Of a stretch of 64,000 nucleotides of DNA, positions 45,603 through 56,034 are shown in pieces; position 1 is the stretch's first letter, and each line of letters begins with the position of its first letter. Below the pieces are notes generated by a model that made no database searches, had not been told where the DNA came from, and was given only the letters and a program-made list of their open reading frames with translations. Made by a program: the position numbers and the translations under genes. Source of the DNA: Agrobacterium larrymoorei (lineage in GTDB: Bacteria > Pseudomonadota > Alphaproteobacteria > Rhizobiales > Rhizobiaceae); contig NZ_JAAMFB010000011.1 of assembly GCF_013322225.1 (NCBI RefSeq), positions 141,547 through 205,546 on the forward strand, read 5' to 3'.

Positions 45603-46624
45603 GCGATACACCCGGCGTTCTGGATGGTGCCATTCCCCCCCAGGAGAACACTCGGCTGTTCGGTCATGACGATGCCGAACAGTTTCTTGCGCAGTCCTAT
45701 CGCTCGGGCAAAGGCCACCACGCCATTCTCATCGAAGGACCGGAAGGTATTGGCAAGGCGACGCTGGCGTTTCGTTTCGCCAATCATGTTTTGTCGCATC
45801 CAGAGCCTGCACTTGCGCCGGACACGATAGCCGATCCCGATCCTGCATCCATTGTCAGCCGCCAGATTTTATCCGGCGCTTCGCATAATCTGCTGCATCT
45901 GGCTCGCCCCGTGGATGAAAAGACAGGGCGCACAAAGTCCGCAATCACGGTGGACGAGGTGAGGCGGGCAGGGCACTTTTTCTCTCAAACATCAGGCACG
46001 GGCAACTGGCGCATCGTCATCATAGATCCTGCCGACGATTTGAACCGTAACGCTGCCAATGCGATCCTGAAAATCCTGGAGGAGCCGCCGAAGCGAGCGA
46101 TGTTTCTCGTTCTGTCTCATGCACCCGGGAAATTACTGCCCACCATCCGTTCTCGGTGCATGCCACTCCGTCTCTTGCCATTGCAAAATGCCGATATGGA
46201 GCAGGCACTGAACAATCTGGGGCTTAATCTGACAGGCGAAAAACGCGACATATTGCTGGACGCTTCCAAGGGCAGCGTCGCGCAGGCGTTGAAACTCGTA
46301 AACTACGGTGGCTCGGATATCGTGGACGTGTTTAATGCAGTGATGTCCGCCGAAGGCCCATCCGCCCGCAAGCAGATGCATAAGCTCGCGGATGTGCTGG
46401 CACAGAAGGATGGCGATATCATCCTCAGCTTCTTCATGGAGCATGCGACGGAAGAGTTGATGCACCGTGCAAAGGCCGCGGCACTTTCCGGCGATCTGAA
46501 CGGCGCAGAGCGCCAAGCACGTCTCTCATCCTCGCTCTTGGAGCGCATCACGATTGCTCAGGCCTATAATCTCGACAAGAAGCAGATGGTTCTTTCCATT
46601 CTGGAGGACATGCGCTCCGTCTGA
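45599..46624 (+). CDS. holB: DNA polymerase III delta' subunit
   Basis: The 341-residue clamp-loader subunit has the AAA+ fold with a Walker-A-like [12 protein letters not shown] (about 42-53), the SRC motif as RSRC near 182, and a C-terminal collar helical domain. The zinc-binding cysteines of the E. coli protein are not obvious. It loads the beta clamp with delta and tau/gamma. It is coupled to tmk by 4 bp, with metG 102 bp downstream. Confidence 0.93.
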   Translation: MSDTPGVLDGAIPPQENTRLFGHDDAEQFLAQSYRSGKGHHAILIEGPEGIGKATLAFRFANHVLSHPEPALAPDTIADPDPASIVSRQILSGASHNLLHLARPVDEKTGRTKSAITVDEVRRAGHFFSQTSGTGNWRIVIIDPADDLNRNAANAILKILEEPPKRAMFLVLSHAPGKLLPTIRSRCMPLRLLPLQNADMEQALNNLGLNLTGEKRDILLDASKGSVAQALKLVNYGGSDIVDVFNAVMSAEGPSARKQMHKLADVLAQKDGDIILSFFMEHATEELMHRAKAAALSGDLNGAERQARLSSSLLERITIAQAYNLDKKQMVLSILEDMRSV

Positions 46625-46726
46625 CATGCGGATCGAACATTCGGTACGCTTTTTCTTTCGCTAGTGCGAACAATAGGCTAAGAGCGGTCTATCATTGAAA
46701 ACAGACCGTAAAGTCGATCGAGCGTC

Positions 46727-48277
46727 ATGACAGACAAGACACCTTTCTACATCACTACCGCGATTTCCTACCCTAATGGCAAGCCGCATATCGGCCATGC
46801 CTATGAACTCATCGCGACGGATGCTATGGCGCGCTTTCAGCGTCTGGATGGACGGGATGTCTTCTTTTTGACAGGCACGGACGAGCATGGCCAGAAGATG
46901 CAACAAACAGCACGCGCCGAAGGCATTTCGCCAGAAGAACTTGCGCAGCGCAACTCCGATCAGTTCCGCGAAATGGGCAAGCTTCTCAACGCCTCCAATG
47001 ACGATTTCATCCGCACGACGGAGGAGCGTCACCATGAGACATCGCGCAACATTTGGACCCTGATGGCCGCTGCGGGCGACATCTACAAGGACAGCTACGC
47101 CGGCTGGTATTCCGTGCGTGACGAGGCCTATTACGCCGAGGACGAAACGGAAGTCCGCGCCGATGGCGTTCGCTATGGGCCGCAAGGTACTCCTGTCGAG
47201 TGGGTGGAGGAAGAAAGCTATTTCTTCAAGCTCTCCGAATATCAGGACAAGCTTCTGAAGCTCTACGAAGACAATCCTGATTTCATCGGCCCGGCAGAAC
47301 GCCGCAACGAGATCATCTCGTTCGTTAAATCTGGTTTGAAGGACCTTTCGGTCTCCCGCACCACCTTCGATTGGGGCATCAAGGTGCCGAACGATCCCAA
47401 GCACGTCATGTATGTGTGGGTAGATGCGCTGACCAACTACATTACCGCGACCGGTTACATCGAAGACAAGAACGGTGAGCGTGCAAAATATTGGCCTGCG
47501 GACGTCCACATTATCGGCAAGGATATTATTCGCTTTCATGCCGTTTACTGGCCTGCTTTCCTGATGAGCGCTGGCTTGCCGTTGCCCAAGCGTGTTTATG
47601 CGCACGGCTTCCTGCTCAACAAGGGCGAGAAGATGTCGAAGTCACTCGGCAACGTGGTCGATCCGATCAATTTGGTGAACCATTTCGGTCTCGATCAGGT
47701 TCGCTATTTCTTCCTGCGTGAAGTCTCCTTCGGTCAGGATGGCAGTTACAGTGAAGAAGGTATCGGTGTTCGCATCAACGCAGACCTCGCCAACGGTATC
47801 GGCAACCTTGCCAGCCGGTCGCTCTCCATGATCGTCAAGAACTGCGATGGGCAGATCCCGACGCCAGGCGCGTTCACTGATGAAGACAAGTCGATGCTGG
47901 CTGCTGCTGATGGCCTGATTGCCATTTGCCGCGAAGAGATGGGCAAGCAGTTGATTCACAAGGCACTCGCTGCAATCATCGCCGTCGTTTCTGAAACCGA
48001 TCGTTATTTCGCCGGGCAAGAACCGTGGGGGTTGAAGAAGACCGACCCGGAGCGCATGGGAACCGTGCTCTACGTGACCGCAGAAGTCGTGCGTCAGATC
48101 GGCATTCTGCTACAGCCATTCATGCCTCAATCATGCGACAAGCTGCTTGATCTCGTTGCCGCACCTGCGGACAGCCGAGATTTCGCAGCACTGGGCGAAG
48201 CTGGCCGTCTGGTTCCTGGCACTCCGCTTGAAGCGCCAAAGCCCGTCTTTCCGCGTTACGTGGCGCCAGAGGCTTGA
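46727..48277 (+). CDS. metG: Methionyl-tRNA synthetase
   Basis: The 516-residue class I synthetase has HIGH in [10 protein letters not shown] (about 15-24), KMSKS in [10 protein letters not shown] (about 302-311) and a helical anticodon-binding domain. It charges tRNA-Met. The zinc-knuckle of the E. coli type is not seen, and there is no C-terminal tRNA-binding extension, as in short alphaproteobacterial enzymes. ATG at 46727 follows GATCGAGCGTC with a weak ribosome site. The tatD gene follows 6 bp later. Confidence 0.97.
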   Translation: MTDKTPFYITTAISYPNGKPHIGHAYELIATDAMARFQRLDGRDVFFLTGTDEHGQKMQQTARAEGISPEELAQRNSDQFREMGKLLNASNDDFIRTTEERHHETSRNIWTLMAAAGDIYKDSYAGWYSVRDEAYYAEDETEVRADGVRYGPQGTPVEWVEEESYFFKLSEYQDKLLKLYEDNPDFIGPAERRNEIISFVKSGLKDLSVSRTTFDWGIKVPNDPKHVMYVWVDALTNYITATGYIEDKNGERAKYWPADVHIIGKDIIRFHAVYWPAFLMSAGLPLPKRVYAHGFLLNKGEKMSKSLGNVVDPINLVNHFGLDQVRYFFLREVSFGQDGSYSEEGIGVRINADLANGIGNLASRSLSMIVKNCDGQIPTPGAFTDEDKSMLAAADGLIAICREEMGKQLIHKALAAIIAVVSETDRYFAGQEPWGLKKTDPERMGTVLYVTAEVVRQIGILLQPFMPQSCDKLLDLVAAPADSRDFAALGEAGRLVPGTPLEAPKPVFPRYVAPEA

Positions 48278-48283
48278 AATAGC

Positions 48284-49066
48284 ATGCTGATCGATACCCA
48301 TTGCCATCTGGATTTCGCCGATTTCGATGCGGAGCGCGACGATATCATCGCCCGCGCTCATGCCTCCGGCGTCGCCCAGATGGTGACGATCTCTACCCGT
48401 GTTCGTCGCCTGCCGGAATTGTTGAAGATTGCGGAGCAATATCCGTCCGTTTTCTGCTCGGTCGGCACGCATCCGAACAATGCGGACGAAGAACTGGATA
48501 TCACTACCGACGAACTCGTGCGGCTGGCTAACAGCCACGAGAAGATCGTGGCGATAGGCGAGGCGGGTCTGGATTATTTCTACGACACGCAAAAGCCGGA
48601 CGACCAGAAAACCGGCCTGCGACGTCACATCGAAGCGGCGCGTATCACCAAGTTGCCGCTCGTCATCCACAGTCGCAGCGCTGATGAGGATATGATCGCA
48701 ATACTGCGTGAAGAAAGCGGTAAGGGGTCTTTCCCTTTCATTCTACACTGCTTCTCCGCAGGGCCGGAATTGGCGAAAGCCGGTGTCGAACTCGGCGGTT
48801 ACGTTTCCTTCTCAGGCATTTTGACGTTCCCCAAGTCGCAGGACATCCGCGATATCGCCGCAACTGTTCCACTCGACAGGCTTCTGGTGGAAACCGATGC
48901 GCCTTACCTTGCACCAAAGCGCTGGCGTGGAAAACGTAACGAGCCATCCTACGTCGTTAACACCGCGGAGGTTCTGGCCGAGGTGCATGGCCTGTCTTAT
49001 GAGCGGATGGCAGAGATCACCACTGAAAATGCATTTCGCTGTTTTTCGAAAATGACGAAGGTCTGA
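48284..49066 (+). CDS. tatD: TatD family metal-dependent deoxyribonuclease
   Basis: The 260-residue protein has the TatD metal ligands: DTHCHLDF (3-10), GEAGLDYF (about 91-98), the His of LPLVIHSRS and of FPFILHCFSAG, and the final ETDAPYL. The family acts as a 3'-5' exonuclease on DNA in repair. The context metG-tatD-MBL is a conserved trio, spaced 6 and 3 bp, so all three are probably cotranscribed. Confidence 0.95.
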   Translation: MLIDTHCHLDFADFDAERDDIIARAHASGVAQMVTISTRVRRLPELLKIAEQYPSVFCSVGTHPNNADEELDITTDELVRLANSHEKIVAIGEAGLDYFYDTQKPDDQKTGLRRHIEAARITKLPLVIHSRSADEDMIAILREESGKGSFPFILHCFSAGPELAKAGVELGGYVSFSGILTFPKSQDIRDIAATVPLDRLLVETDAPYLAPKRWRGKRNEPSYVVNTAEVLAEVHGLSYERMAEITTENAFRCFSKMTKV

Positions 49067-49069
49067 GCC

Positions 49070-49900
49070 TTGGCCAATTATCGGCGTCGTTTCACGATTC
49101 TCGGATGCGCCTCATCTCCCGGTGTGCCACGGATCAACGGTGACTGGGGTGCCTGCGATCCGGTAAACCCGAAAAACAGACGTACGCGTACAGCTTTCAT
49201 GGTTGAACAGATTGCGCCAGATGGCGGCGTGACGACCATAGTCATCGACACCGGACCTGACTTTCGTGAGCAAATGATCGCCGCTAGAGTCCAGAACATC
49301 GACGCCGTTCTCTACACTCACCACCATGCGGACCATCTTCATGGCATTGATGACCTGCGCGGCTATTTCATCACAACAAAAAAGCGTATTCCCATCTATG
49401 CCGAACCGGACACGATGCAGCGCATTCGGGAGGGCTTTCCCTACTGTCTGGAAACGCCGCCCGGCAGTAACTATCCGCCCATCGTTGAACCGCATACCAT
49501 CGATGATCTCGATAAGGACATTGTTATAGACGGCTACGGCGGCCCGCTGCGGGTAAGTCCGCACCTTCAGCAGCATGGGGACATTGTTTCGCTTGGATTT
49601 CGCTTTGGCGATGTCGCCTATTGCACCGATGTCAGTGATTTTCCAGCCAAGTCCGTCGATAAATTACAAAACCTCGACATGATTATCATCGATACGCTCC
49701 AGTATCGGTATCACCCCAGTCATCTTTCCCTAGAACAATCATTGGGCTGGATTGAAAAGCTCGCCGCAAAACGTGCTATACTGACCCACATGCATACGCC
49801 GCTCGATTACGACACTGTTATGCGTGAGACGCCCGATCACGTCGAACCCGGATACGATCTAATGCGGTTCGAAGTGGAGCTTCCCGTCGAAGTTCTTTGA
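49070..49900 (+). CDS. MBL-fold metallo-hydrolase (PhnP/RNase Z-like)
   Basis: The 276-residue protein has the metallo-beta-lactamase zinc motif THHHADHLHGIDD (HxHxDH, about 83-95), GTP-like YCTDVSDFP, and THMHTP near the end. It is like the phosphodiesterase PhnP and uncharacterised hydrolases downstream of tatD. Substrate not certain. The start is TTG at 49070, with GAAGG about 10 bp upstream, 3 bp after the tatD stop. Confidence 0.88.
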   Translation: MANYRRRFTILGCASSPGVPRINGDWGACDPVNPKNRRTRTAFMVEQIAPDGGVTTIVIDTGPDFREQMIAARVQNIDAVLYTHHHADHLHGIDDLRGYFITTKKRIPIYAEPDTMQRIREGFPYCLETPPGSNYPPIVEPHTIDDLDKDIVIDGYGGPLRVSPHLQQHGDIVSLGFRFGDVAYCTDVSDFPAKSVDKLQNLDMIIIDTLQYRYHPSHLSLEQSLGWIEKLAAKRAILTHMHTPLDYDTVMRETPDHVEPGYDLMRFEVELPVEVL

Positions 49901-49917
49901 ATAAGTAGAGGAATGCG

Positions 49918-51699
49918 ATGTCGACCAAGCCTTTCCGTGCACCAAGTATGGCGAGCTTTTTCGACAATTTGCGGAGCGGACGCCTGCGCGCACTCGTGCG
50001 TCGTGGCGAAGTTTCACTTGTCATACTCGCGATTTTTATCGGTATCGCTGCCGGATTGCTCGTCGCCTTGATCGGCGCGATGAGCAGCGCAATCCACATT
50101 CTGGTTTTTGGTGTGGAGAGACTGAGTAGCAGTAATTTGACCGGTTGGGTGGTGCTCGCCGGACCGATAGCGGGCGGCGTCATTCTTGGTATTATCATCT
50201 TCGTGCTATCAAAGACCCGCAAGAAGCCGATGGTCGACCCCATCGAAGCCAACGCGCTCCATGGCGGTCGTCTGTCGCTGACGGATAGCATCATCGTATG
50301 CGCGCAAAATATCGTTTCGAATGGCTTCGGCGCATCGGTGGGTCTCGAAGCGGGATATACTCAGGTTGCCAGCGGCGTCGCATCGAAGCTCGGCGTCAAA
50401 CTGAAACTCAGGCGAGGGGACATGCGTATCCTTGTTGGATGCGGGGCGGCGGGCGCCATAGCCGCTGCTTTCAACGCGCCATTGACCGGTGCATTCTACG
50501 CAATCGAGCTCATCATCGGAACCTATACTATTGTGACGTTAGCGCCGCTCATAGTGTCAGCGCTTGTCGCAACCATGGCCGCAGATTTGATTTCCGACCA
50601 TGGGCTGACCATTGAGATTTTTGGTTCCAGCGTGGTGACACCACCAGACTATCTGCCGGCGATTTTTCTCGGCATGGCTTGCGCGGGTATAGGGATCGTC
50701 TTCATGCAGGCCGTTTCTTATATCGAGGAAACAGCGCGCAAGAGTGCAATTCCAATTTGGGTTCGACCCACATTGGGCGGCATCGTGGTCGGCGGATTGG
50801 CGTTGGTCTCACCGCAAGTCCTTTCAAGCGGCCATGGCGCGCTACACCTCAATCTTGATGCCAACATCACTTTGCTCGGTCTTTTCGGGCTTTTTCTTCT
50901 GAAAGCGACAGCCAGCGCCGTTTCCATCGGCTCCAGCTTTCGCGGCGGTCTTTTCTTCGCTTCGTTATTCATGGGATCGCTGCTCGGCAAGATTTTTGCG
51001 ATCTGCGCGCCTTACCTTGGCTATGGAGATACGCAGCCAGTTGTCTACGCCGTCATCGGTATGAGTGCCTTCGCAGCCGCCATAATCGGTGGTCCTTTAA
51101 CAATGACGTTTCTGGCGCTTGAACTGACCGGAGATTTTCAGATTACGGCGCTGGTGCTTGCGGCAGTCATAACCACCTCGTTGGTCGTTAGAACCACGTT
51201 CGGCTACTCTTTCGCCACATGGCGCTTTCACTTGCGCGGCGAAAGCATTCGAAGCGCACACGATATCGGCTGGATCAGAGATTTGACGGTCGGCAAAATG
51301 ATGCGCGCCGATATCCGGATGGCCAACCTCAGCATGGGAATTTCGGCGTTCAAGGAAAAATTCCCGCTCGGATCCACGCAGCGCGTCATTATGACTGACG
51401 ACGATGGACGCTACGCGGGCATTATCCTGGTCCCGGAAATTTACGCCGATCCAATCGAGCGCGATGCAGCAAAAATCAACCTTGAAACCTATCTGCATTA
51501 CAAAAACGATGTACTGCTAACCACAATGAACGCTCGCCAGGCCGCAGCCAAATTCGACGAAACAGAAAGCGAAGCATTGGCAGTCGTGAACGACAAGGTC
51601 GAAAATCGACCAGTGGGTCTCCTGACTGAGAGCCATACGCTGCGACGATACAGCGAAGAACTCGATTTACGACGCCGCGAAGCATCTGGTGAAATATAG
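49918..51699 (+). CDS. ClC-family chloride channel/transporter with CBS domains
   Basis: The 593-residue membrane protein has a ClC domain (about 30-430) with many hydrophobic helices. Around 130-145 the sequence VGLEAGYTQVASG corresponds to the GxEGP gating-glutamate region; the glutamate is present, the surrounding motif is diverged. The C-terminal part (about 445-575) looks like a paired CBS module. Direction and ion (Cl- or F-) are not certain. AGAGGAATGCG precedes the ATG. It lies 17 bp after the MBL gene, possibly the last gene of the tmk-to-ClC run. Confidence 0.9.
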   Translation: MSTKPFRAPSMASFFDNLRSGRLRALVRRGEVSLVILAIFIGIAAGLLVALIGAMSSAIHILVFGVERLSSSNLTGWVVLAGPIAGGVILGIIIFVLSKTRKKPMVDPIEANALHGGRLSLTDSIIVCAQNIVSNGFGASVGLEAGYTQVASGVASKLGVKLKLRRGDMRILVGCGAAGAIAAAFNAPLTGAFYAIELIIGTYTIVTLAPLIVSALVATMAADLISDHGLTIEIFGSSVVTPPDYLPAIFLGMACAGIGIVFMQAVSYIEETARKSAIPIWVRPTLGGIVVGGLALVSPQVLSSGHGALHLNLDANITLLGLFGLFLLKATASAVSIGSSFRGGLFFASLFMGSLLGKIFAICAPYLGYGDTQPVVYAVIGMSAFAAAIIGGPLTMTFLALELTGDFQITALVLAAVITTSLVVRTTFGYSFATWRFHLRGESIRSAHDIGWIRDLTVGKMMRADIRMANLSMGISAFKEKFPLGSTQRVIMTDDDGRYAGIILVPEIYADPIERDAAKINLETYLHYKNDVLLTTMNARQAAAKFDETESEALAVVNDKVENRPVGLLTESHTLRRYSEELDLRRREASGEI

Positions 51700-51828
51700 C
51701 CGCACAAAACAGCAACCGCATTAGTCATCAGGCGGTGGTAGCGCATCTTGTGATATCTGATAGCCGTAAAAGTTCCATAATATATATTATGCGATCTCAG
51801 TATGTGCAGAGTAAGCAATGCGACACTC

Positions 51829-51867
51829 TCCTCGCACACACTGGTCAATGTCAGTGTTGTGCGAGGA
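51829..51867. repeat. Inverted repeat 5' of the recombinase relic
   Basis: TCCTCGCACACAC and GTGTTGTGCGAGGA are near-perfect inverted copies around a 12-nt loop, lying about 35 bp upstream of the recombinase relic. It might be a former recombination site or a hairpin end; no T run follows. Confidence 0.5.
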
Positions 51868-51903
51868 TGCGACTAGGTCAGCTTGGCTTGGGTCATGAGC
51901 GTT

Positions 51904-52094
51904 CGGCACAGTGGACACCCCTTCAATATGACGTCGACGAAACTGCGTCTCGCGCAAACCACAATGGAAACCCGGAAACGACTGTGGCTGACCTTTGCAC
52001 TGAACTCGGCCTCATCCCACAGACATCTATCGCGGCGTAGATCCACGGCAAGCTTCGAAAGGATGACGAGCGGTTCCTTCAGCGCTGCACGTAA
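51904..52094 (+). pseudogene. Decayed C-terminal tail of a serine recombinase (resolvase/invertase)
   Basis: Read with three frame shifts, the DNA gives the characteristic tail of Hin/resolvase enzymes: GHPFNMT...KLRLAQTTME in one frame (51904-51969), NPETTVADLCTELG...QT in the next (51969-52025), YRGVDP in a third (52028-52045), and GKLRKDDERFLQ then a stop (52047-52094). This is the helix-turn-helix region of the C-terminal DNA-binding domain (xxADLCxELGxxxQTxYRxVDP). The catalytic N-terminal domain is absent. It is a dead fragment of a mobile-element recombinase. Confidence 0.7.
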
Positions 52095-52163
52095 GTCCTA
52101 AATGAATGAAGAAGCCGGATTTCTACACCAACTGAGTGGTTCTCCGATAATACGATTGAGCCA

Positions 52164-52210
52164 GGCATGGCGCTAAACCTGCCCCGCAAAAAAGCTGCGC
52201 GAGCCATGCC
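52164..52210. repeat. Inverted repeat near the recombinase relic
   Basis: GGCATGGC and GCCATGCC are 8-bp perfect inverted repeats separated by 31 nt, between the relic and the gyrA terminator. Possibly an element boundary or a weak RNA hairpin. Confidence 0.4.
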
Positions 52211-52237
52211 ACCAATCAAATCTTAGTCTCCAGAATC

Positions 52238-52275
52238 AAAAAAGCGACGGACATTCCTGTCCATCGCTTTTTTCT
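52238..52275. terminator. Terminator for gyrA (bidirectional)
   Basis: AAAAAAGCGACGGAC and GTCCATCGCTTTTTT form a long stem with one mismatch and a 6-nt loop, with T runs on both strands, 15 bp from the gyrA stop. Confidence 0.9.
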
Positions 52276-52289
52276 TGCAATGAAAGCTA

Positions 52290-55073
52290 TCAGTTCTCTG
52301 AAGGGCCGGATTCTGTTGCTTCTGCACCCTCATCGGCGCCTTCCAGTGCCTCTACCTCTTCGTCACTTTCTGGCTCGTTTATGCGCTCGACCGAAACGAC
52401 TTTCTCGTCCTTTGCGGTAGAGAAGATGGTAACGCCCTTCGTCGCGCGGCTGGCAATGCGGATGCCGTTGACCGGCACGCGGATAAGCTGACCGCCATCC
52501 GATACCAGCATGATCTGGTCGCCGTCTTCGACCGGGAATGCGGCAACCAGTTCGCCGATTTCCATAGTCTTCGAGGTATCTGTAGCGCGGATTCCCTTGC
52601 CGCCGCGACCGGATGTGCGGAAGTCATAGGAAGACGAGCGCTTGCCGAAGCCTTTTTCAGAAACCGTCAACACGAACTGTTCGCGTATCTTGAGTTCCTG
52701 ATAACGATCTTCCTTCAGTTCGCCTTCTTCCGTAACTTCCTCACCAACCAACGCAATCTCTTCTTCATCGACACCGGCTGCACGACGCTCGGCTGCAGAG
52801 CGTTTAAGATAGGCTGCCCGTTCCCATGGCTCAGCATCACTGTGGCTGACGATAGTCATGGAGATGATACGATCGCCTTCGCCCATATTTATACCGCGAA
52901 CGCCCACCGAATTACGGCCCGCGAAAACGCGAACGTCATCAACGGGGAAGCGGATGCACTGGCCAAGCGCCGTGGTCAGCAATACGTCGTCACGGTCGGT
53001 ACAGGTTTCCACGGAGAGAATCTCATCGCCCTCCTCGTCAAGCTTCATGGCGATCTTGCCGTTTCGGTTAACCTGGATGAAGTCGGAAAGCTTGTTGCGG
53101 CGCACCGTTCCGCGCGTGGTTGAGAACATGACGTCCAGCGTTTCCCACGTCGCCTCATCTTCCGGCAATGGCATGATCGTGGTGATACGCTCGCCCGCTG
53201 CGAGCGGTAACATGTTGATAAGCGCCTTGCCCTTGGACTGCGGTGTACCGACAGGCAGACGCCAGACCTTCTCCTTGTAGACAATACCACGCGAAGAGAA
53301 AAACAGAACCGGCGTGTGGGTATTGGCCACAAAGAGACGGTTGACGAAATCCGCATCGCGCGTCGCCATGCCCGAACGCCCCTTGCCGCCACGACGTTGT
53401 GCCTTGTACGTGGTCAATGGTACGCGCTTGATATAACCGAGATGGGACACGGTAACGACCATGTCTTCACGGGCGATGAGGTCCTCATCATCCATATCCG
53501 GACCGCCCTCGATGATTTCGGAGCGACGGGGCGTTCCGAATTCTTCACGGACTGCGGCCAGTTCGTCCTTGACGATTTTCTGGATGCGGATGCGGGATGA
53601 CAGGATATCAAGATATTCGCTGATTTCAGCGCCGATCTTGTTCAACTCGTCGCCAATTTCGTCACGGCCGAGAGCGGTCAGGCGAGCCAGACGCAGCTCG
53701 AGGATCGCACGCGCCTGTTCTTCGGACAGGTTATAGGTGCCATCTTCATTGATACGATGACGTGGATCGTCGATCAGCAAGATCAGGCTCTCGACGTCCG
53801 CGGCAGGCCAGCGACGAGTCATCAGCTGTTCGCGGGCGGTTGCGGGGTCCGGTGCTTGACGAATAACCCGAATGACTTCATCGATATTCGCAACGGCAAT
53901 CGCCAGACCGACCAAAACGTGGGCACGTTCGCGTGCCTTGCGCAGCAGATACTTGGTGCGGCGGCTGACGACATCTTCGCGGAAAGACACAAAGGCGCGC
54001 AGCATATCCAGCAGCGTCATCTGCTCCGGCTTGCCACCATTCAGCGCAACCATGTTGCAGCCGAAGGATGTCTGCAGCGGCGTATAGCGGTAGAGCTGGT
54101 TCAGAATGACTTCCGCATTGGCATCGCGCTTCAGTTCGACGACAACGCGATAGCCCTGACGATCGGATTCGTCGCGTAGATCGGAAATGCCCTCGATACG
54201 CTTTTCCTTGACCAGCTCGGCCATCTTCTCGATCATCGATGCCTTGTTCACCTGAAAAGGAACTTCGGTGATGATGATCTGTTCACGATCGCCGCGCATC
54301 GGCTCGATTGTCGCCCGGCCTCGCATGATGACAGAGCCACGACCTGTCTCATAAGCAGACCGGATGCCGGAACGACCCATGATGAAAGCGCCGGTCGGGA
54401 AATCCGGTCCGGGAATAATCTGCATCAATTCCGGCAGATCGATCTCCGGGGTGTCGATCAGAGCGATACAGCCGTCAATGACCTCCGAGAGATTGTGCGG
54501 GGGAATGTTCGTCGCCATGCCGACAGCGATGCCACCTGCCCCGTTGACCAGAAGGTTCGGGAACTTGGCGGGAACAACGACAGGCTCCTGTAAGGTGCCA
54601 TCGTAGTTATCGCGGAAATCGACAGTTTCCTTGTCGAGATCGTCGAGCAGGGAATGCGCAGCTTTCTCCAGGCGGCATTCCGTATAGCGTTCCGCCGCCG
54701 GCGGATCTCCGTCGATGGAGCCGAAATTGCCCTGCCCGTCGATCAACGGCAAACGCAGGGACCAATCCTGCGCCATACGTGCAAGGGCATCATAAATTGC
54801 CGAGTTTCCGTGCGGATGGTACTTACCCATCACGTCACCGGTTACGCGGGCGCATTTTACGTATTTCTTGTTCCAGTCGATGCCGAGTTCGGACATGCCG
54901 TAAAGAATACGGCGATGAACGGGCTTCAGGCCGTCACGGACGTCGGGAAGCGCGCGGGACACGATAACGCTCATGGCGTAATCGAGATACGACCGCTGCA
55001 TTTCCTCCATGATGGAAATCGGCTCAATGCCTGGCGGAAGCTTTCCGCCGCCTGGGGGGCTCTGGTCAGTCAA
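52290..55073 (-). CDS. gyrA: DNA gyrase subunit A
   Basis: The 927-residue topoisomerase subunit has the catalytic tyrosine in AERYTECR (about 128-135), the quinolone region [13 protein letters not shown] with Ser and Asp at the two main resistance positions, and a C-terminal beta-pinwheel with the GyrA box QRRGGKG. It ends in an acidic tail ([17 protein letters not shown]). It breaks and rejoins DNA with GyrB. Monocistronic with a clear terminator; about 250 bp of upstream sequence separates it from the divergent marC-like gene. Confidence 0.98.
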   Translation of the reverse strand: MTDQSPPGGGKLPPGIEPISIMEEMQRSYLDYAMSVIVSRALPDVRDGLKPVHRRILYGMSELGIDWNKKYVKCARVTGDVMGKYHPHGNSAIYDALARMAQDWSLRLPLIDGQGNFGSIDGDPPAAERYTECRLEKAAHSLLDDLDKETVDFRDNYDGTLQEPVVVPAKFPNLLVNGAGGIAVGMATNIPPHNLSEVIDGCIALIDTPEIDLPELMQIIPGPDFPTGAFIMGRSGIRSAYETGRGSVIMRGRATIEPMRGDREQIIITEVPFQVNKASMIEKMAELVKEKRIEGISDLRDESDRQGYRVVVELKRDANAEVILNQLYRYTPLQTSFGCNMVALNGGKPEQMTLLDMLRAFVSFREDVVSRRTKYLLRKARERAHVLVGLAIAVANIDEVIRVIRQAPDPATAREQLMTRRWPAADVESLILLIDDPRHRINEDGTYNLSEEQARAILELRLARLTALGRDEIGDELNKIGAEISEYLDILSSRIRIQKIVKDELAAVREEFGTPRRSEIIEGGPDMDDEDLIAREDMVVTVSHLGYIKRVPLTTYKAQRRGGKGRSGMATRDADFVNRLFVANTHTPVLFFSSRGIVYKEKVWRLPVGTPQSKGKALINMLPLAAGERITTIMPLPEDEATWETLDVMFSTTRGTVRRNKLSDFIQVNRNGKIAMKLDEEGDEILSVETCTDRDDVLLTTALGQCIRFPVDDVRVFAGRNSVGVRGINMGEGDRIISMTIVSHSDAEPWERAAYLKRSAAERRAAGVDEEEIALVGEEVTEEGELKEDRYQELKIREQFVLTVSEKGFGKRSSSYDFRTSGRGGKGIRATDTSKTMEIGELVAAFPVEDGDQIMLVSDGGQLIRVPVNGIRIASRATKGVTIFSTAKDEKVVSVERINEPESDEEVEALEGADEGAEATESGPSEN

Positions 55074-55325
55074 AACAGATCACATTCTCTTTTAAGAATC
55101 GGATAGATTTTTATATCGGAAACAGTGGCATTGCGCCAATTTCCAAGGCGGTTTTGAACAGTCTTTTACGTCATTTACAAGACGATACACAGTTTTATGC
55201 GGGCTGGGAGGCAAAAGCCCGTTCGCGGGGTTTCAAAGGTGCGTCACCTTGCCTAACATCACGCAAAAACCAGCTGTCTCGGACATCGAAATAGATGCTG
55301 GGACCGGCCATAAAGCGGGAAAGAC

Positions 55326-55955
55326 ATGGCAAACGTAGAACTCCTCGTCAATGCGCTGACAACGATGCTCGTCACGCTCGACCCGCCAGGACTGGGGCCC
55401 GTGTTTCTGGCACTGACCGCCGGTATGACGCGGGCGCAGCGCGGTCAGGTCGCGTTGCGCGGCTCGCTAATCGCCTTTGGCATTCTCGCGATGTTCGCGC
55501 TGTTTGGCGCATCGATATTGGAGTTGCTGGGCATTTCGCTGGGGGCATTCCGTATCTCAGGCGGACTGCTTCTTTTCTGGATTTCCTTTGAAATGATCTT
55601 CGAGAAGCGGCAGGAGCGTAAGGAAAAGACGTCGGAAATGGCAGTCACACAAGATCATATCCAGAATATCGCCGTGTTTCCGCTGGCTCTGCCCCTCATT
55701 GCCGGTCCAGGTGCTATTTCCGCGACCGTGTTGATTTCCGGCACGATGGCGAGCACTTTCGACAAGATGCTGTTCATTCTGCTGCTTGCGTTCAGTATGC
55801 TGCTGGTGTTCCTAGCGCTTCTGGCCGCCGATCGGTTGGACAGGTTCCTGGGAAATACCGGCCGTGCTATCCTTACGCGCCTCCTTGGCGTCTTGCTGGC
55901 CGCACTTTCAGTTCAGTTCGTGGTCGACGGAGTAAAATCTGCCATGAACTCCTGA
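55326..55955 (+). CDS. MarC family integral membrane protein
   Basis: The 209-residue protein has six hydrophobic segments and the MarC signatures VTLDPPGLGPVFLALT (about 17-32) and FPLALPLIAGPGAISAT (about 118-134). MarC (UPF0056) proteins were once linked to multiple antibiotic resistance, but their transport role is unproved. ATG at 55326 follows GGGAAAGAC. It is probably monocistronic. Confidence 0.92.
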   Translation: MANVELLVNALTTMLVTLDPPGLGPVFLALTAGMTRAQRGQVALRGSLIAFGILAMFALFGASILELLGISLGAFRISGGLLLFWISFEMIFEKRQERKEKTSEMAVTQDHIQNIAVFPLALPLIAGPGAISATVLISGTMASTFDKMLFILLLAFSMLLVFLALLAADRLDRFLGNTGRAILTRLLGVLLAALSVQFVVDGVKSAMNS

Positions 55956-56034
55956 GTACTAGGTCGATAAATCCGAGACAGCATTTTCATTTCTGCGTAA
56001 AAGCCGTTTCCAGTGGGAATCGGATTTTGAGGAC

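Noticed and set aside
51735..52101. Two open frames (101 and 72 codons) after the ClC gene
   Set aside because: Each contains only part of the recombinase tail and is joined by frame shifts, so neither is a working gene; they are reported together as a pseudogene.
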